A DNA stretch of 64,000 nt from Gordoniibacillus kamchatkensis (GTDB lineage: Bacteria > Bacillota > Bacilli > Paenibacillales > NBRC-103111). Within the stretch, counting starts at the first letter, position 1. Every line of letters starts with the position of its first letter. The DNA is taken from assembly GCF_000829455.1 (NCBI RefSeq), contig NZ_JXAK01000022.1:1-64000 (forward strand), written 5' to 3'. The position numbers were made by a program, and so were the translations under genes. The notes below the pieces were generated by a model. It saw nothing but the letters and a program-made list of their open reading frames with translations, did not search any database and was not told the DNA's origin. Of the stretch, positions 1-6,898 are shown piece by piece.

Positions 1-83
1 TAGACGACGAGGTTGATAGGTTCGAGGTGGAAGCGCAGCAATGCGTGGAGCTGACGAATACTAATCGGTCGAGGGCTTATCCA
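1..83 (+). rRNA. 23S ribosomal RNA, 3' end (partial)
   Basis: The first bases match the conserved 3' end of bacterial 23S rRNA: the 'acgacgaggttgatagg' stretch, then 'gctgacgaatactaatcg' and the closing 'gagggcttatcc'. The gene begins outside the window. The 3' end is placed by similarity, so it is accurate only to a few bases. 5S rRNA follows about 60 bases on, as is usual in Firmicute rrn operons. Confidence 0.93.
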
Positions 84-145
84 AAACATAGAGCTTCTAC
101 TGCGCAACGTTTCGTATCTAGTTTTCAGGGAATAGCCCTGAATCG

Positions 146-262
146 TTTGGTGACAATGGCGGAGGGGAACCACGCGTACCCATCCCGAACACGACCGTTA
201 AGCCCTCCAGCGCCGATGGTACTTAGACCGCAGGGTCTTGGGAGAGTAGGACGTCGCCAAGC
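146..262 (+). rRNA. rrf: 5S ribosomal RNA
   Basis: Conserved 5S signatures are present: a 'tttggtg' start, the internal 'cccatcccgaacacg' loop, 'cagcgccgatggtactt' and 'gagagtaggacgtcgccaagc' at the end, which pairs with the start. The length of about 117 nt is normal. It is the last rRNA of the operon and precedes a terminator and the tRNA array. Confidence 0.95.
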
Positions 263-264
263 GG

Positions 265-287
265 AGCCCACTCTGTGGGCTATTTTT
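265..287 (+). terminator. Rho-independent terminator after 5S rRNA
   Basis: The inverted repeat AGCCCA / TGGGCT with a 5-nt loop is followed by ATTTTT. It lies directly after 5S rRNA and would end or weaken rrn transcription before the tRNA array. Confidence 0.75.
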
Positions 288-308
288 ATGTCATTTTACC
301 CGGTTTAA

Positions 309-381
309 GGGCCCTTAGCCCAGCTGGTTAGGGCTCACCCCTGATAAGAGGTCGGTGGTTCGGATCCACTAGAGCCCATCA
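309..381 (+). tRNA. tRNA-Ile (GAU), damaged anticodon stem
   Basis: The body matches Firmicute tRNA-Ile(GAU), with anticodon loop CTGATAA. The 3' strand of the anticodon stem is reduced to one base before AGGTC, about four bases short of the expected GGGTG-type strand. The acceptor stem has one C-A mismatch and the end reads TCA instead of CCA. As written it would not fold, so it is either a sequence error or a pseudo-tRNA. Confidence 0.8.
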
Positions 382-394
382 TCATAGAAATTAT

Positions 395-470
395 GGGGCT
401 ATAGCTCAGCTGGGAGAGCACCTGCCTTGCAAGCGGGGGGTCAGAGGTTCGATTCCGATTTGCTCCACCA
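395..470 (+). tRNA. tRNA-Ala (UGC)
   Basis: The anticodon loop is TTGCAA-type with UGC, the D arm is normal and CCA is encoded. The 3' side of the T stem reads CCGAT where CCTCT is needed to pair with AGAGG, and one acceptor pair is broken. These are probably base errors or decay. Confidence 0.88.
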
Positions 471-474
471 TTAT

Positions 475-550
475 TCCCTGATAGCTCAGTTGGTAGAGCA
501 CTCGACTGTTAATCGAGTTGTCACAGGTTCGAGTCCTGTTCGGGGAGCCA
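475..550 (+). tRNA. tRNA-Asn (GUU)
   Basis: Complete cloverleaf. The acceptor TCCCTGA pairs with TCGGGGA, the anticodon loop is CTGTTAA, the T stem ACAGG/CCTGT is perfect and CCA is encoded. Confidence 0.97.
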
Positions 551-558
551 TTTCCTAT

Positions 559-634
559 GGACGCTTAGCTCAGCTGGGAGAGCATCTGCCTTACAAGCAG
601 AGGGTCGGCGGTTCGATCCCGTCAGCGTCCACCA
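559..634 (+). tRNA. tRNA-Val (UAC)
   Basis: Complete cloverleaf with anticodon loop CTTACAA, acceptor GGACGCT/AGCGTCC and an encoded CCA. Confidence 0.97.
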
Positions 635-651
635 TTTACGTTTAAAAATAC

Positions 652-740
652 GGAGAGGTGTCCGAGCTGGCCGAAGGGGCACGATTGGAAATCGTGTAGG
701 CGTCACAAGCGTCTCGAGGGTTCGAATCCCTCTTTATCCG
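652..740 (+). tRNA. tRNA-Ser (GGA)
   Basis: Class II tRNA with a long variable arm and anticodon loop TTGGAAA. The 3' acceptor strand TTTATCC contains an A opposite G and two wobble pairs, and no CCA follows the discriminator. The body is otherwise normal. Confidence 0.88.
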
Positions 741-748
741 TTGCGACT

Positions 749-840
749 GGAAAGGTACCCAAGAGGCCCAAGGGGGCTGACTCGAAATCAGCTAGGCGGG
801 TAACTCCCGTGCGTGGGTTCGAATCCCACTCTTTCCGCCA
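749..840 (+). tRNA. tRNA-Ser (CGA)
   Basis: Class II tRNA of 92 nt with anticodon loop CTCGAAA, variable arm and an encoded CCA. The acceptor GGAAAGG pairs with CTTTCC. Confidence 0.94.
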
Positions 841-847
841 TACATAA

Positions 848-919
848 GGCCCGTTGGTCAAGGGGTTAAGACACCTCCCTTTCACGGAGGTAACAGGGGT
901 TCGAATCCCCTACGGGTCA
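848..919 (+). tRNA. tRNA-Glu (UUC)
   Basis: The acceptor GGCCCGT pairs with ACGGGTC. The anticodon arm CCTCC-CTTTCAC-GGAGG gives UUC. CCA is not encoded. Confidence 0.95.
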
Positions 920-925
920 TATTAT

Positions 926-1001
926 GAACGCTTAGCTCAGCTGGGAGAGCATTACCTTGACAGGGTAAGGGTCAGCGGTTCGATCCCGTCAGCGTTCACC
1001 A
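926..1001 (+). tRNA. tRNA-Val (GAC)
   Basis: The anticodon arm TTACC-TTGACAG-GGTAA gives GAC. The acceptor GAACGCT/AGCGTTC pairs and CCA is encoded. The outer T-stem pair is a mismatch (A-C). Confidence 0.94.
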
Positions 1002-1004
1002 TGC

Positions 1005-1081
1005 GGAGCCGTGGTGTAGAGGCCTAACATGCCTGCCTGTCACGCAGGAGACCGCGGGTTCGAATCCCGTCGGACCCGCCA
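1005..1081 (+). tRNA. tRNA-Asp (GUC)
   Basis: The anticodon loop CTGTCAC gives GUC, the T arm GCGGG/CCCGT is normal and CCA is encoded. The 5' acceptor strand GGAGCCG has two mismatches against CGGACCC; the expected strand is GGGTCCG. Confidence 0.9.
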
Positions 1082-1089
1082 TTATTTAT

Positions 1090-1162
<73 letters not shown>

Positions 1163-1167
1163 TGTTA

Positions 1168-1242
1168 GCCGTTGTGGCTCAATGGTAGAGCAGCTGAATC
1201 GTAATCAGCAGGTTGGGGGTTCGATTCCCTTCAACGGCACCA
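1168..1242 (+). tRNA. tRNA-Thr (CGU)
   Basis: The anticodon arm GCTGA-ATCGTAA-TCAGC gives CGU. The acceptor GCCGTTG pairs with CAACGGC and CCA is encoded. Confidence 0.95.
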
Positions 1243-1246
1243 TTTT

Positions 1247-1329
1247 GGAGGCTTAGCGAAGTGGCCAAACGCAGCAGACTGTAAATCTGTTCTCTGACGA
1301 GTTCGGTGGTTCGAATCCATCAGCCTCCA
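1247..1329 (+). tRNA. tRNA-Tyr (GUA)
   Basis: Class II tRNA with anticodon loop CTGTAAA and acceptor GGAGGCT/AGCCTCC. CCA is not encoded. Confidence 0.95.
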
Positions 1330-1335
1330 TCTATG

Positions 1336-1408
1336 GCGGTCGTGGCGAAGTGGCTAACGCATCGGATTGTGGCTCCGACATTCGGGGGTTCAATTCCCCT
1401 CGATCGCC
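1336..1408 (+). tRNA. tRNA-His (GUG)
   Basis: The anticodon loop TTGTGGC gives GUG. The acceptor GCGGTCG pairs with CGATCGC. A G precedes position 1 at 1335, giving the extra G-1 of tRNA-His, with a C discriminator. Confidence 0.94.
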
Positions 1409-1428
1409 CTTAGTTTGACCAAACCTAT

Positions 1429-1500
1429 TGGGAATTAACCAAGCGGTAAGGCAACGGACTTTGACTCCGTCATGCCTAGGTTCGAATCCTAGATCCTCAG
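1429..1500 (+). tRNA. tRNA-Gln (UUG)
   Basis: The anticodon loop CTTTGAC gives UUG and the T arm is good. The 3' acceptor strand ATCCTCA has one mismatch and one wobble against TGGGAAT. CCA is not encoded. Confidence 0.92.
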
Positions 1501-1505
1501 TGTGG

Positions 1506-1578
1506 GAGCCATTAGCTCAGTCGGTAGAGCACCTGACTTTTAATCAGGGTGTCGAAGGTTCGAGTCCTTCATGGCTCA
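1506..1578 (+). tRNA. tRNA-Lys (UUU)
   Basis: The anticodon loop CTTTTAA gives UUU. The acceptor GAGCCAT pairs with ATGGCTC. CCA is not encoded. Confidence 0.96.
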
Positions 1579-1595
1579 CTTTAAAACCTAAATAT

Positions 1596-1678
1596 GCGGT
1601 CGTGGTGGAACGGCAGACACACCATCTTGAGGGGGTGGCGGGCGCAAGCCCGTGTGGGTTCAAATCCCACCGACCGCA
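1596..1678 (+). tRNA. tRNA-Leu (GAG)
   Basis: Class II tRNA with anticodon loop TTGAGGG (GAG), variable arm GCGGGCGCAAGCCCGT and acceptor GCGGTCG/CGACCGC. Confidence 0.94.
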
Positions 1679-1692
1679 TGATTTATTCATTT

Positions 1693-1776
1693 GCAGTCGT
1701 GGCGGAATTGGCAGACGCGCTAGATTCAGGTTCTAGTGGTGTAACAGCCGTGGAGGTTCGAGTCCTCTCGACTGCA
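1693..1776 (+). tRNA. tRNA-Leu (CAG)
   Basis: Class II tRNA. The anticodon arm CTAGA-TTCAGGT-TCTAG gives CAG, and the acceptor GCAGTCG pairs with CGACTGC. Confidence 0.95.
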
Positions 1777-1780
1777 TCAT

Positions 1781-1852
1781 GCGGAAGTGGCTCAGGGGTA
1801 GAGCATCGCCTTGCCAAGGCGAGGGTCGCGGGTTCGAATCCCGTCTTCCGCT
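1781..1852 (+). tRNA. tRNA-Gly (GCC)
   Basis: The anticodon loop TTGCCAA gives GCC. The acceptor GCGGAAG pairs with CTTCCGC and the discriminator is U. A T-run follows. Confidence 0.95.
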
Positions 1853-1863
1853 TTTTTCTTTTT

Positions 1864-1935
1864 GGGGCTAAAGCCAAGTGGTAAGGCGAAGCTCTTCAAA
1901 AGCTTTATGCCCCAGTTCGAATCTGGGTAGCGCCT
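1864..1935 (+). tRNA. tRNA-Cys body with UCA anticodon (possible pseudo-tRNA)
   Basis: The D arm GCCAAGTGGTAAGGC and T arm are those of tRNA-Cys. The anticodon loop, however, reads CTTCAAA (UCA) where Cys has CTGCAAA (GCA). The acceptor has a G-G clash at pair 3-70, and the near-universal U at position 8 is A. As written it would read UGA, but the other damage makes base errors or a pseudogene more likely than a suppressor tRNA. Confidence 0.7.
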
Positions 1936-1938
1936 TAA

Positions 1939-2005
1939 GCCGGAGTTGCGGAATCGGCAGACGCACCGGACTTATAATCCTGCGGTAGGCGACTGCCGTA
2001 CCGGT
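1939..2005 (+). pseudogene. Truncated tRNA-Leu
   Basis: The 5' part matches Firmicute tRNA-Leu(UAA): GCCGGAGT, the D arm 'gcggaatcggcagacgca', the anticodon arm and the variable arm. The match stops at 'accggt', before the T loop. The T arm and 3' acceptor strand are missing, and the anticodon reads UAU instead of UAA. The sequence then runs into 'aaaggcgaaaagcac' and a terminator, so the tRNA array ends in a broken gene. Confidence 0.75.
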
Positions 2006-2022
2006 AAAGGCGAAAAGCACTA

Positions 2023-2050
2023 AGACCCACAGCACCTTGGCTGTGGGTCT
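2023..2050 (+). terminator. Terminator at end of tRNA array
   Basis: The long perfect inverted repeat AGACCCACAGC / GCTGTGGGTCT has a 6-nt loop and is followed by a weak pyrimidine tract (CTTCCTGC). It is well placed to end array transcription. Confidence 0.75.
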
Positions 2051-2105
2051 CTTCCTGCTCAATTTGTACGATTTTATTTACCGCGGCCTTTTGCTAGCTA
2101 GTTTA

Positions 2106-2143
2106 AGCGGGTGATGGGAATCGAACCCACGCTACCAGCTTGG
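2106..2143 (-). pseudogene. 3' half of tRNA-Gly(UCC), minus strand
   Basis: On the minus strand, the 38 bases read as the 3' half of a tRNA-Gly(UCC): CCAAGC of the anticodon arm, the variable loop, the T arm GTGGG-TTCGATT-CCCAT and the acceptor CACCCGCT. Upstream on that strand the match ends abruptly inside the anticodon loop, and no D arm or 5' acceptor is present. This is the piece typically left by a tyrosine recombinase that integrates at a tRNA 3' end. Misassembly could also produce it. Confidence 0.7.
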
Positions 2144-2146
2144 CGT

Positions 2147-2454
2147 TTAGAACCGGGCGCCAGGCGCGGACGAGGATGAGCGAAATTCGTCCTTACGAAT
2201 GCGCTTCGTATTGACGGTCATGTAATGCAGTCGATGAAAATTCCGAGGGACGCTATAAATTTCCGGTTCAAATGTGGTTAACGCTTCACGCTCGTCTCTT
2301 GTCGTTTTGACGACAACAGATACCCCGTCCTTTTGAACCACGGCATAGATTTTCCCGTTGACCCGAAAAAAGACGGTTTGTCCCAATGTTCTGCTTCTTC
2401 CGTTTTCGGTAGGGAGAGCGCGATTTGGCGCACGCCGTCAATCGTAATAGCCAC
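2147..2454 (-). CDS. MmcQ/YjbR family protein (frameshifted)
   Basis: Small protein of the MmcQ/YjbR (DUF419) family, of unclear function but with a double-wing DNA-binding-like fold. The N-terminal part has the family pattern (VRQIALSLP, then EAEHWDKPSF). The C-terminal part has RVNGKIYAVV, the stretch on parsing with KTTRDEREAL, and YTDLA-region equivalents ending in a basic tail. The two parts lie in different frames. The break is at the A-run 2366-2371 (T-run on the coding strand); seven instead of six bases would join them. The proposed GTG start overlaps the stop of the VOC gene upstream, so the two are co-transcribed. Confidence 0.75.
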
Positions 2455-2848
2455 GCCCTTCACCACTTTGAAACGTTGCAATAAACCAACTGTTTCCGAA
2501 TTCATCTTTGATACCGCCGTTTCTTTCTCCATACGGCATGTCCGCCGGTTCATACAGAGAAACCGCTCCTGCCTCCAATGCTCGCCTGTAGCACTCATCC
2601 GTGTTGCGAACAAAAACATGCAGTGAAGTTTCATTGGCCGGCCACATCTCATTAGCATCCGATACTTCGATGATCCCATGTCCGATACGCACCTCGGCAT
2701 GCGTAATCGTTCCCTTTTCATCCGTCGTGCGGTGAAGCACTTCCGCATCGAAAACGGCTTGCAAAAAATCCAACAATCGATCGGCGTGTTCCGCACGCAG
2801 TGTCGGAACAACTGAAGAATAATTTTTAGGGGTCCACTCGTTTCCCAT
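2438..2848 (-). CDS. VOC family protein (glyoxalase/PhnB-like)
   Basis: A 136-residue protein of the vicinal oxygen chelate fold, PhnB/YP_-like subgroup, with unknown substrate. Features seen: VVPTLRAEHADRLLDFLQAVF (first beta-alpha-beta unit), a GHGIIEVSDAN strand, SLHVFVRNTDECYRRALEAG (second unit) and the closing GIKDEFGNSWFIATF, which is typical of this subgroup. The start at 2848 is chosen because AGGAGG lies at proper spacing upstream; an in-frame ATG 26 codons earlier has no such site. It overlaps the following YjbR gene. Confidence 0.85.
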   Translation of the reverse strand: MGNEWTPKNYSSVVPTLRAEHADRLLDFLQAVFDAEVLHRTTDEKGTITHAEVRIGHGIIEVSDANEMWPANETSLHVFVRNTDECYRRALEAGAVSLYEPADMPYGERNGGIKDEFGNSWFIATFQSGEGRGYYD

Positions 2849-2975
2849 TCCTAATGTCCTCCTCGCGTTAAAGTGTGAAACGCATTCAGCGATAAGCTGC
2901 GTTTTTGTTATGTGCTTGTTCCTCAAATTTTACAGCAAAAATCACACACCGTATTGTAAATAATTGACCCTTTCG

Positions 2976-3785
2976 TCATAAGCGAACATGATTGTAATGC
3001 CTCCCGGGAATCGTCTCATAATCAGTCGGGTTCAATCCGGAAAAAGCGCGAAAATCCTTAATAAAGTGAGACTGATCGTAATACCCGCAATCGACTGCGA
3101 TATCTGACCAATCTAAAATGTTTTGTCGTTCATTCATTTTCCTTAGCACCCCTTGAAATCTTCGGATGCGGCTGTAACGTTTTGGGGTATAGCCGGTTTC
3201 CCTCTGGAATAGTTCGATAAATCTTCTGTGACTGATACCGATTTGGCCAACAATGTGTCGAACGTGATCCGTCCGTTCGCTTTTCCTACCGAAATGCTCG
3301 ATCGCATACTGAACAGCCGGATGGATATCAAGCGGTTTAACCGCCAACTGCAGCAATCGGTTGGTAAGCACACGAAACATTTGCTCGACAGTTGGCAAAT
3401 CGATCAGTTCCTCACGCAGTTTTCCGGCTAAATGCCCCCAAATCGCATCCATCGATTGCATGACATTATGTAATTGATTTAGTGGGTAACCAAGAAACGG
3501 ATATGCGCCGCCCGGTTTAAAATGGATTCCAATCACTCTCGTTTCAAGCGAATTGCAGATCACGAAATGTCTCGAATGAGGCCCGCAGACAAATACATTG
3601 TTGAGCCGCAATGTCTCGTTCGATGCAGTTGCCATGAGGACTTTATCCGCAGTTAAATCAATAATGAGATCAACGGAACCGTCCGGTATTGACAGCTCAT
3701 TTTGACTTGCAGTATTTTGGCTTTCCATGTACCAAAAATAATCCACGAATGCCGATAATTGCCTAGTCGGTTTGCAGGTGAGCAT
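2976..3785 (-). CDS. AraC family transcriptional regulator
   Basis: A 269-residue regulator. The N-terminal half (about 1-150) resembles the DUF6597 ligand-binding-like domain: LSAFVDYFWYMES, PDGSVDLIIDL, VIGIHFKPGGAYPFLG. The C-terminal half (about 160-260) is an AraC helix-turn-helix pair: HIVGQIGISHRRFIELFQRETGYTPKRY, followed by IAVDCGYYDQSHFIKDFRAFSGLNPTDY. The AAGGAG on the coding strand lies about 16 bases before this ATG, longer than ideal. It sits upstream of the VOC-YjbR pair in the same orientation and may control it. The target is unknown. Confidence 0.9.
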   Translation of the reverse strand: MLTCKPTRQLSAFVDYFWYMESQNTASQNELSIPDGSVDLIIDLTADKVLMATASNETLRLNNVFVCGPHSRHFVICNSLETRVIGIHFKPGGAYPFLGYPLNQLHNVMQSMDAIWGHLAGKLREELIDLPTVEQMFRVLTNRLLQLAVKPLDIHPAVQYAIEHFGRKSERTDHVRHIVGQIGISHRRFIELFQRETGYTPKRYSRIRRFQGVLRKMNERQNILDWSDIAVDCGYYDQSHFIKDFRAFSGLNPTDYETIPGRHYNHVRL

Positions 3786-3931
3786 GATTATACCGAAACT
3801 TCTCCTTTTCGTAACAGTTTTTTAACAGTCTTCAAATCGAACTTTCGTCTGTGAACTCCGATTTATAGCTTAATTATACCGTACATGGGAGTGCATATTA
3901 TGGATGGAATGGAGGGGCGAGCCTAAATAGG

Positions 3932-4141
3932 CTACGCTCCGTTTTTAAGTGGGTTTTGGAAGTTGTAACTGAATTTGATAGAACCGTCTGCGTGAACATC
4001 TACACGATTAATTTTTTTATGAATCCTGTCACTCTGGATTTCCTTGTTATTTAAGTCTTGCGCGGCGAATTTCGTTAGCTCCGTCTTAAACTCCGATACT
4101 CGCGATTCAATCTGAAGTCGAGACGTTCGTATATAAATCAA
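3932..4141 (-). pseudogene. C-terminal stub of a probable large serine recombinase
   Basis: A 69-codon open frame resembling the extreme C-terminus of large serine recombinases, which end with a coiled helix, then a strand of the type 'RIxxKINRVDVHADGSIKFSYNF'. Here RIHKKINRVDV and HADGSIKFSYNF match that pattern. No catalytic resolvase domain is present upstream on this strand, so it would be a remnant. The identification rests on a short pattern and is tentative. Its location about 1.8 kb from a tRNA-Gly half supports a lost mobile element. Confidence 0.4.
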
Positions 4142-4283
4142 ATATTAGCCGAACAGAGGGTGTGTTGACAGGATTGGGATCTAATTTCCCCCGCTTTACT
4201 TTGTCGTAGCCAAATGGCGGCGTACCGTGAAATATTCCTTCACGTGATCGAAACTACTATAAAACAAGACCATAACCCACAGC

Positions 4284-4314
4284 ACCCCGGAGGAAAGCCA
4301 ACGGGGTCTTTTTT
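4284..4314 (+). terminator. Rho-independent terminator
   Basis: The stem ACCCCG / CGGGGT has a 12-nt loop and is followed by CTTTTTT. It lies between the recombinase stub and the catabolic operon. The rest of 4142-4370 shows no convincing gene; a 61-codon frame at 4214 has no ribosome site. Confidence 0.65.
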
Positions 4315-4373
4315 ACGTTGTACGCCGCGGTACAAAGCGATGATTCTCGCGAAAAAAAATGGAAAAAAATCGG

Positions 4374-4423
4374 TTTACAAACAGGTTGAAATCATCTAGT
4401 ATTGAAGTGAAACAATGGTTTCA
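4374..4423 (+). promoter_or_regulatory. Promoter and IclR-type operator before the NagA-like gene
   Basis: A -35 box TTTACA (4374-4379), a 17-bp spacer and TAGTAT (4397-4402) form a plausible sigma-A promoter. The palindrome TGAAAC-AATG-GTTTCA (4408-4423) follows within 5 bp, over the expected start site. The same palindrome recurs at 5706, 20853 and 22046. Confidence 0.65.
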
Positions 4424-4494
4424 TTTTAATAAATGAACGGATTGCATTCTAACAATTGGCGGACACAAAAACGTGATTGAGGAAGGTGCGCAGA

Positions 4495-5643
4495 ATGGGG
4501 AATGTGCTTCTCAAGAACGGAACGGTTGTGACTTCTGAACGGCTCATCGCGAACGGCTATGTATGGGTTCGAGATGGGCGTATTGCCGCTTATGGAACAT
4601 GGGACGCGGAGGTGGAGAAAGCAACTGCCGGCGCTCCGGAGATCGATGCGGACGGTGCCTACATTGCACCAGGCTTCGTCGACATTCATTGCCACGGAGG
4701 AGGTGGTGTTTGGGCGTTCAGGCAGCCGTATGAATGTGCGATCGCTCACCTGCAGCATGGCACGACGAGTCTTCTCCCTACTTTATCGTACAACGAGAGC
4801 CGGGAGGAGACTCGTCAGGGCGTCATCGACATCGTTGCGGCGATGAATTCCGATGCATCTTACCGTGCGGCTATTGCAGGCATTCATATGGAGGGCCCTT
4901 ATATTAATAAGAAGTACGGTGCGATTACGTCGCCGATACGTCCGGTTGATCCTGAGGAGTACAACGAAATTTTGAGTTTGGCCGGAGACCAGATCAAGCT
5001 GTGGACTTTGGCGCCGGAACTTGAGGGGCAGTACGAGTTTGCCGAAGCGGCCTCGCATTACGGCATCACGCTGTCCGTCGGGCACTCCGAGGCGAGTGCG
5101 GAGCAAATTTTCGCATTGGTCCCGAAGGGGTTGCGGGTCGGCTGCCACTGTACAAACGCTAGCGGTGCGACGCCGTCGCCAAGCCGCTACGGGGGTACTC
5201 GCGAGGTCGGTGTAGACGAGGCCGTTCTCGTGCATGACGATATTTATGCGGAAGTTATTCCCGACAAACAAGGCGTTCATGTCCGGCCGCTTATGCTTAA
5301 ACTTATCCTGAAAGCAAAGGGAGCAGGACGTGTAATTATAATTACGGACGGCATGCCCGATTCCGGGTTGGCCGGATCCGACGAGCCGGACGTGAACTAT
5401 AATCATAAGGGTGATCTTGCCGGCAGCAAGCTGACGATGGACGCCGCCGTACGCAACATGATGCTCCATACCGGTGCCGGTATCGTGGACGCCTTCAGGA
5501 TGGCCTCATTAAATCCGGCGAAGGCGATTCGGATGGACCGGGAGATCGGAAGCATTGAGGTCGGCAAGTGGGGCAATCTGATCGTTTTGGATTCCGATAT
5601 CAGGGTGCGTACGGTCGTGCTGCGCGGGATTCACGTAAAATGA
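4495..5643 (+). CDS. N-acetylglucosamine-6-phosphate deacetylase-like amidohydrolase
   Basis: A 382-residue NagA-like member of the amidohydrolase superfamily. Metal and catalytic residues are visible: DIHCHGG (H65, H67), HMEGPY (E133), SVGHSEA (H197), VGCHCTNASG (H218) and ITDGMPDS (D285). NagA removes acetyl from N-acetyl-amino sugar phosphates; the exact substrate here is unknown, because the neighbours are not the usual nagB/nagE. It starts at ATG 4495 with AGGAAGGT upstream; an in-frame start six codons earlier lacks a site. First gene of the long operon, directly behind a promoter with an operator. Confidence 0.87.
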   Translation: MGNVLLKNGTVVTSERLIANGYVWVRDGRIAAYGTWDAEVEKATAGAPEIDADGAYIAPGFVDIHCHGGGGVWAFRQPYECAIAHLQHGTTSLLPTLSYNESREETRQGVIDIVAAMNSDASYRAAIAGIHMEGPYINKKYGAITSPIRPVDPEEYNEILSLAGDQIKLWTLAPELEGQYEFAEAASHYGITLSVGHSEASAEQIFALVPKGLRVGCHCTNASGATPSPSRYGGTREVGVDEAVLVHDDIYAEVIPDKQGVHVRPLMLKLILKAKGAGRVIIITDGMPDSGLAGSDEPDVNYNHKGDLAGSKLTMDAAVRNMMLHTGAGIVDAFRMASLNPAKAIRMDREIGSIEVGKWGNLIVLDSDIRVRTVVLRGIHVK

Positions 5644-5664
5644 TGCGCCGGGGCAAAAAAAGCA

Positions 5665-5721
5665 TTTACAAAACGGCGTGTATGGTTTATTTTAGTAATT
5701 AATAATAAAACCAAAGTATCA
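5665..5721 (+). promoter_or_regulatory. Internal promoter and operator
   Basis: TTTACA (5665-5670), 17 bp, TATTTT (5688-5693), then the degenerate palindrome TAAAAC-CAAA-GTATCA (5706-5721). This repeats the arrangement at 4374-4423 and would give the gene at 5766 and those beyond it a second, co-regulated start. Confidence 0.55.
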
Positions 5722-5765
5722 ATAGATGAAACCTTCTCGTGAATTTTACAGATCGGAGATGGCCT

Positions 5766-6866
5766 ATGTCGATAATGAACGACTTGCTGGAAACGCCAGC
5801 CGTCGTCGTGGATTGGGACGCGGTACTGGCCAATCTGCGGCGTACCGCGGACCGGGCCCGAAGGGCGGGCGTAAAGCTTCGTCCTCATACGAAGACGCAC
5901 AAGAGCGTGGTCATCGCGCAGGAGCAAATCCGCAGCGGTGCGCACGGGATTACGGTGGCAAAGCTCGGTGAGGCCGAGGTGATGGCGGACGGCGGCATCG
6001 AAGATATTCTCGTCGCCTTCCCGATTGTCGGCAAAGCCAAGCTGGAGCGGCTCGGCAAGCTGATGCAGAGGGCGCGTATTACGGTAAGCACTGACGATTA
6101 CGACGTCGCCCGCGGATTGTCCGATTTGGGCGAAACCCTGCGGCGGCGTGTGCCGCTTTACGTCGATGTCAATTCCGGCCTGAACCGCTGCGGCCGGGAG
6201 CCCGGTCAGGAGACGGGGGAAATGATTGAACAGCTCATCACGCTGCCCGGAGTTGAGGTCGTCGGCCTGATGACGCATGCCGGCCATGCTTACGGCGGAC
6301 ATTCGGACGACGACATTCGTCGCATCGCCGTCGGCGAAGCGGAGAGTCTGCTGCTAACGAAGGGATGGTTGAAGCGCCACAAGGGGATTGAGATCGCCGA
6401 GATCAGCGTGGGCTCGACGCCGACTGCAACATTCGTGGAAGCGCTGCCCGGAGTGACTGAAATTCGCCCGGGTGCCTATGTATTCGGAGACGTGTCGCAA
6501 ATCGTGACCGGGACGGTCACAGCTGCCGATTGCGCACTGCGGGTTTATGCGACGGTAGTGAGCACGCCTCGCCCCGGGACGGCAATTATCGACGCCGGAT
6601 CGAAGACGCTAACGAACGACGTCAATGGTTTTCGCAAAGGTTATGGGCTGTTGCCGGCATATCCGGACGTCATTGTCGAGCGGCTGAGCGAGGAGCACGG
6701 CATCCTTCGCTTGCCGGACGGCGTGTCGCTGAAAGTCGGGGATGTGGTCGAACTGATACCGAATCATTGCTGCACCGTCGTCAACCTTCACGACCGGCTG
6801 CTGCTCGCGAGAGGCGGCCGAATTGAATCGCAGCTGACGGTCGATGCGCGCGGCAAGATCCAATAA
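5766..6866 (+). CDS. D-threonine aldolase / D-serine dehydratase-like PLP enzyme
   Basis: A 366-residue fold-type III PLP enzyme (alanine-racemase-like N domain) of the D-threonine aldolase/DSD1 family. RPHTKTHKS (about 39-47) carries the PLP lysine. YVDVNSGLNRCG and LMTHAGHAYGG are barrel motifs. The C-terminal metal site PNHCC (about 332-336) is typical of this family. It would cleave a D-3-hydroxy-amino acid or dehydrate D-serine, releasing aldehyde or enamine. The start is ATG 5766 with GGAG eight bases upstream. The RidA gene directly downstream fits a dehydratase that produces reactive enamines. Confidence 0.85.
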   Translation: MSIMNDLLETPAVVVDWDAVLANLRRTADRARRAGVKLRPHTKTHKSVVIAQEQIRSGAHGITVAKLGEAEVMADGGIEDILVAFPIVGKAKLERLGKLMQRARITVSTDDYDVARGLSDLGETLRRRVPLYVDVNSGLNRCGREPGQETGEMIEQLITLPGVEVVGLMTHAGHAYGGHSDDDIRRIAVGEAESLLLTKGWLKRHKGIEIAEISVGSTPTATFVEALPGVTEIRPGAYVFGDVSQIVTGTVTAADCALRVYATVVSTPRPGTAIIDAGSKTLTNDVNGFRKGYGLLPAYPDVIVERLSEEHGILRLPDGVSLKVGDVVELIPNHCCTVVNLHDRLLLARGGRIESQLTVDARGKIQ

Positions 6867-6898
6867 CTTTCATCCTTTTAAACGCAGGAGGGGCCCTG

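Noticed and set aside
4214-4399. 61-codon open frame before the NagA-like gene
   Set aside because: It spans a terminator hairpin, has no ribosome site and shows no domain.
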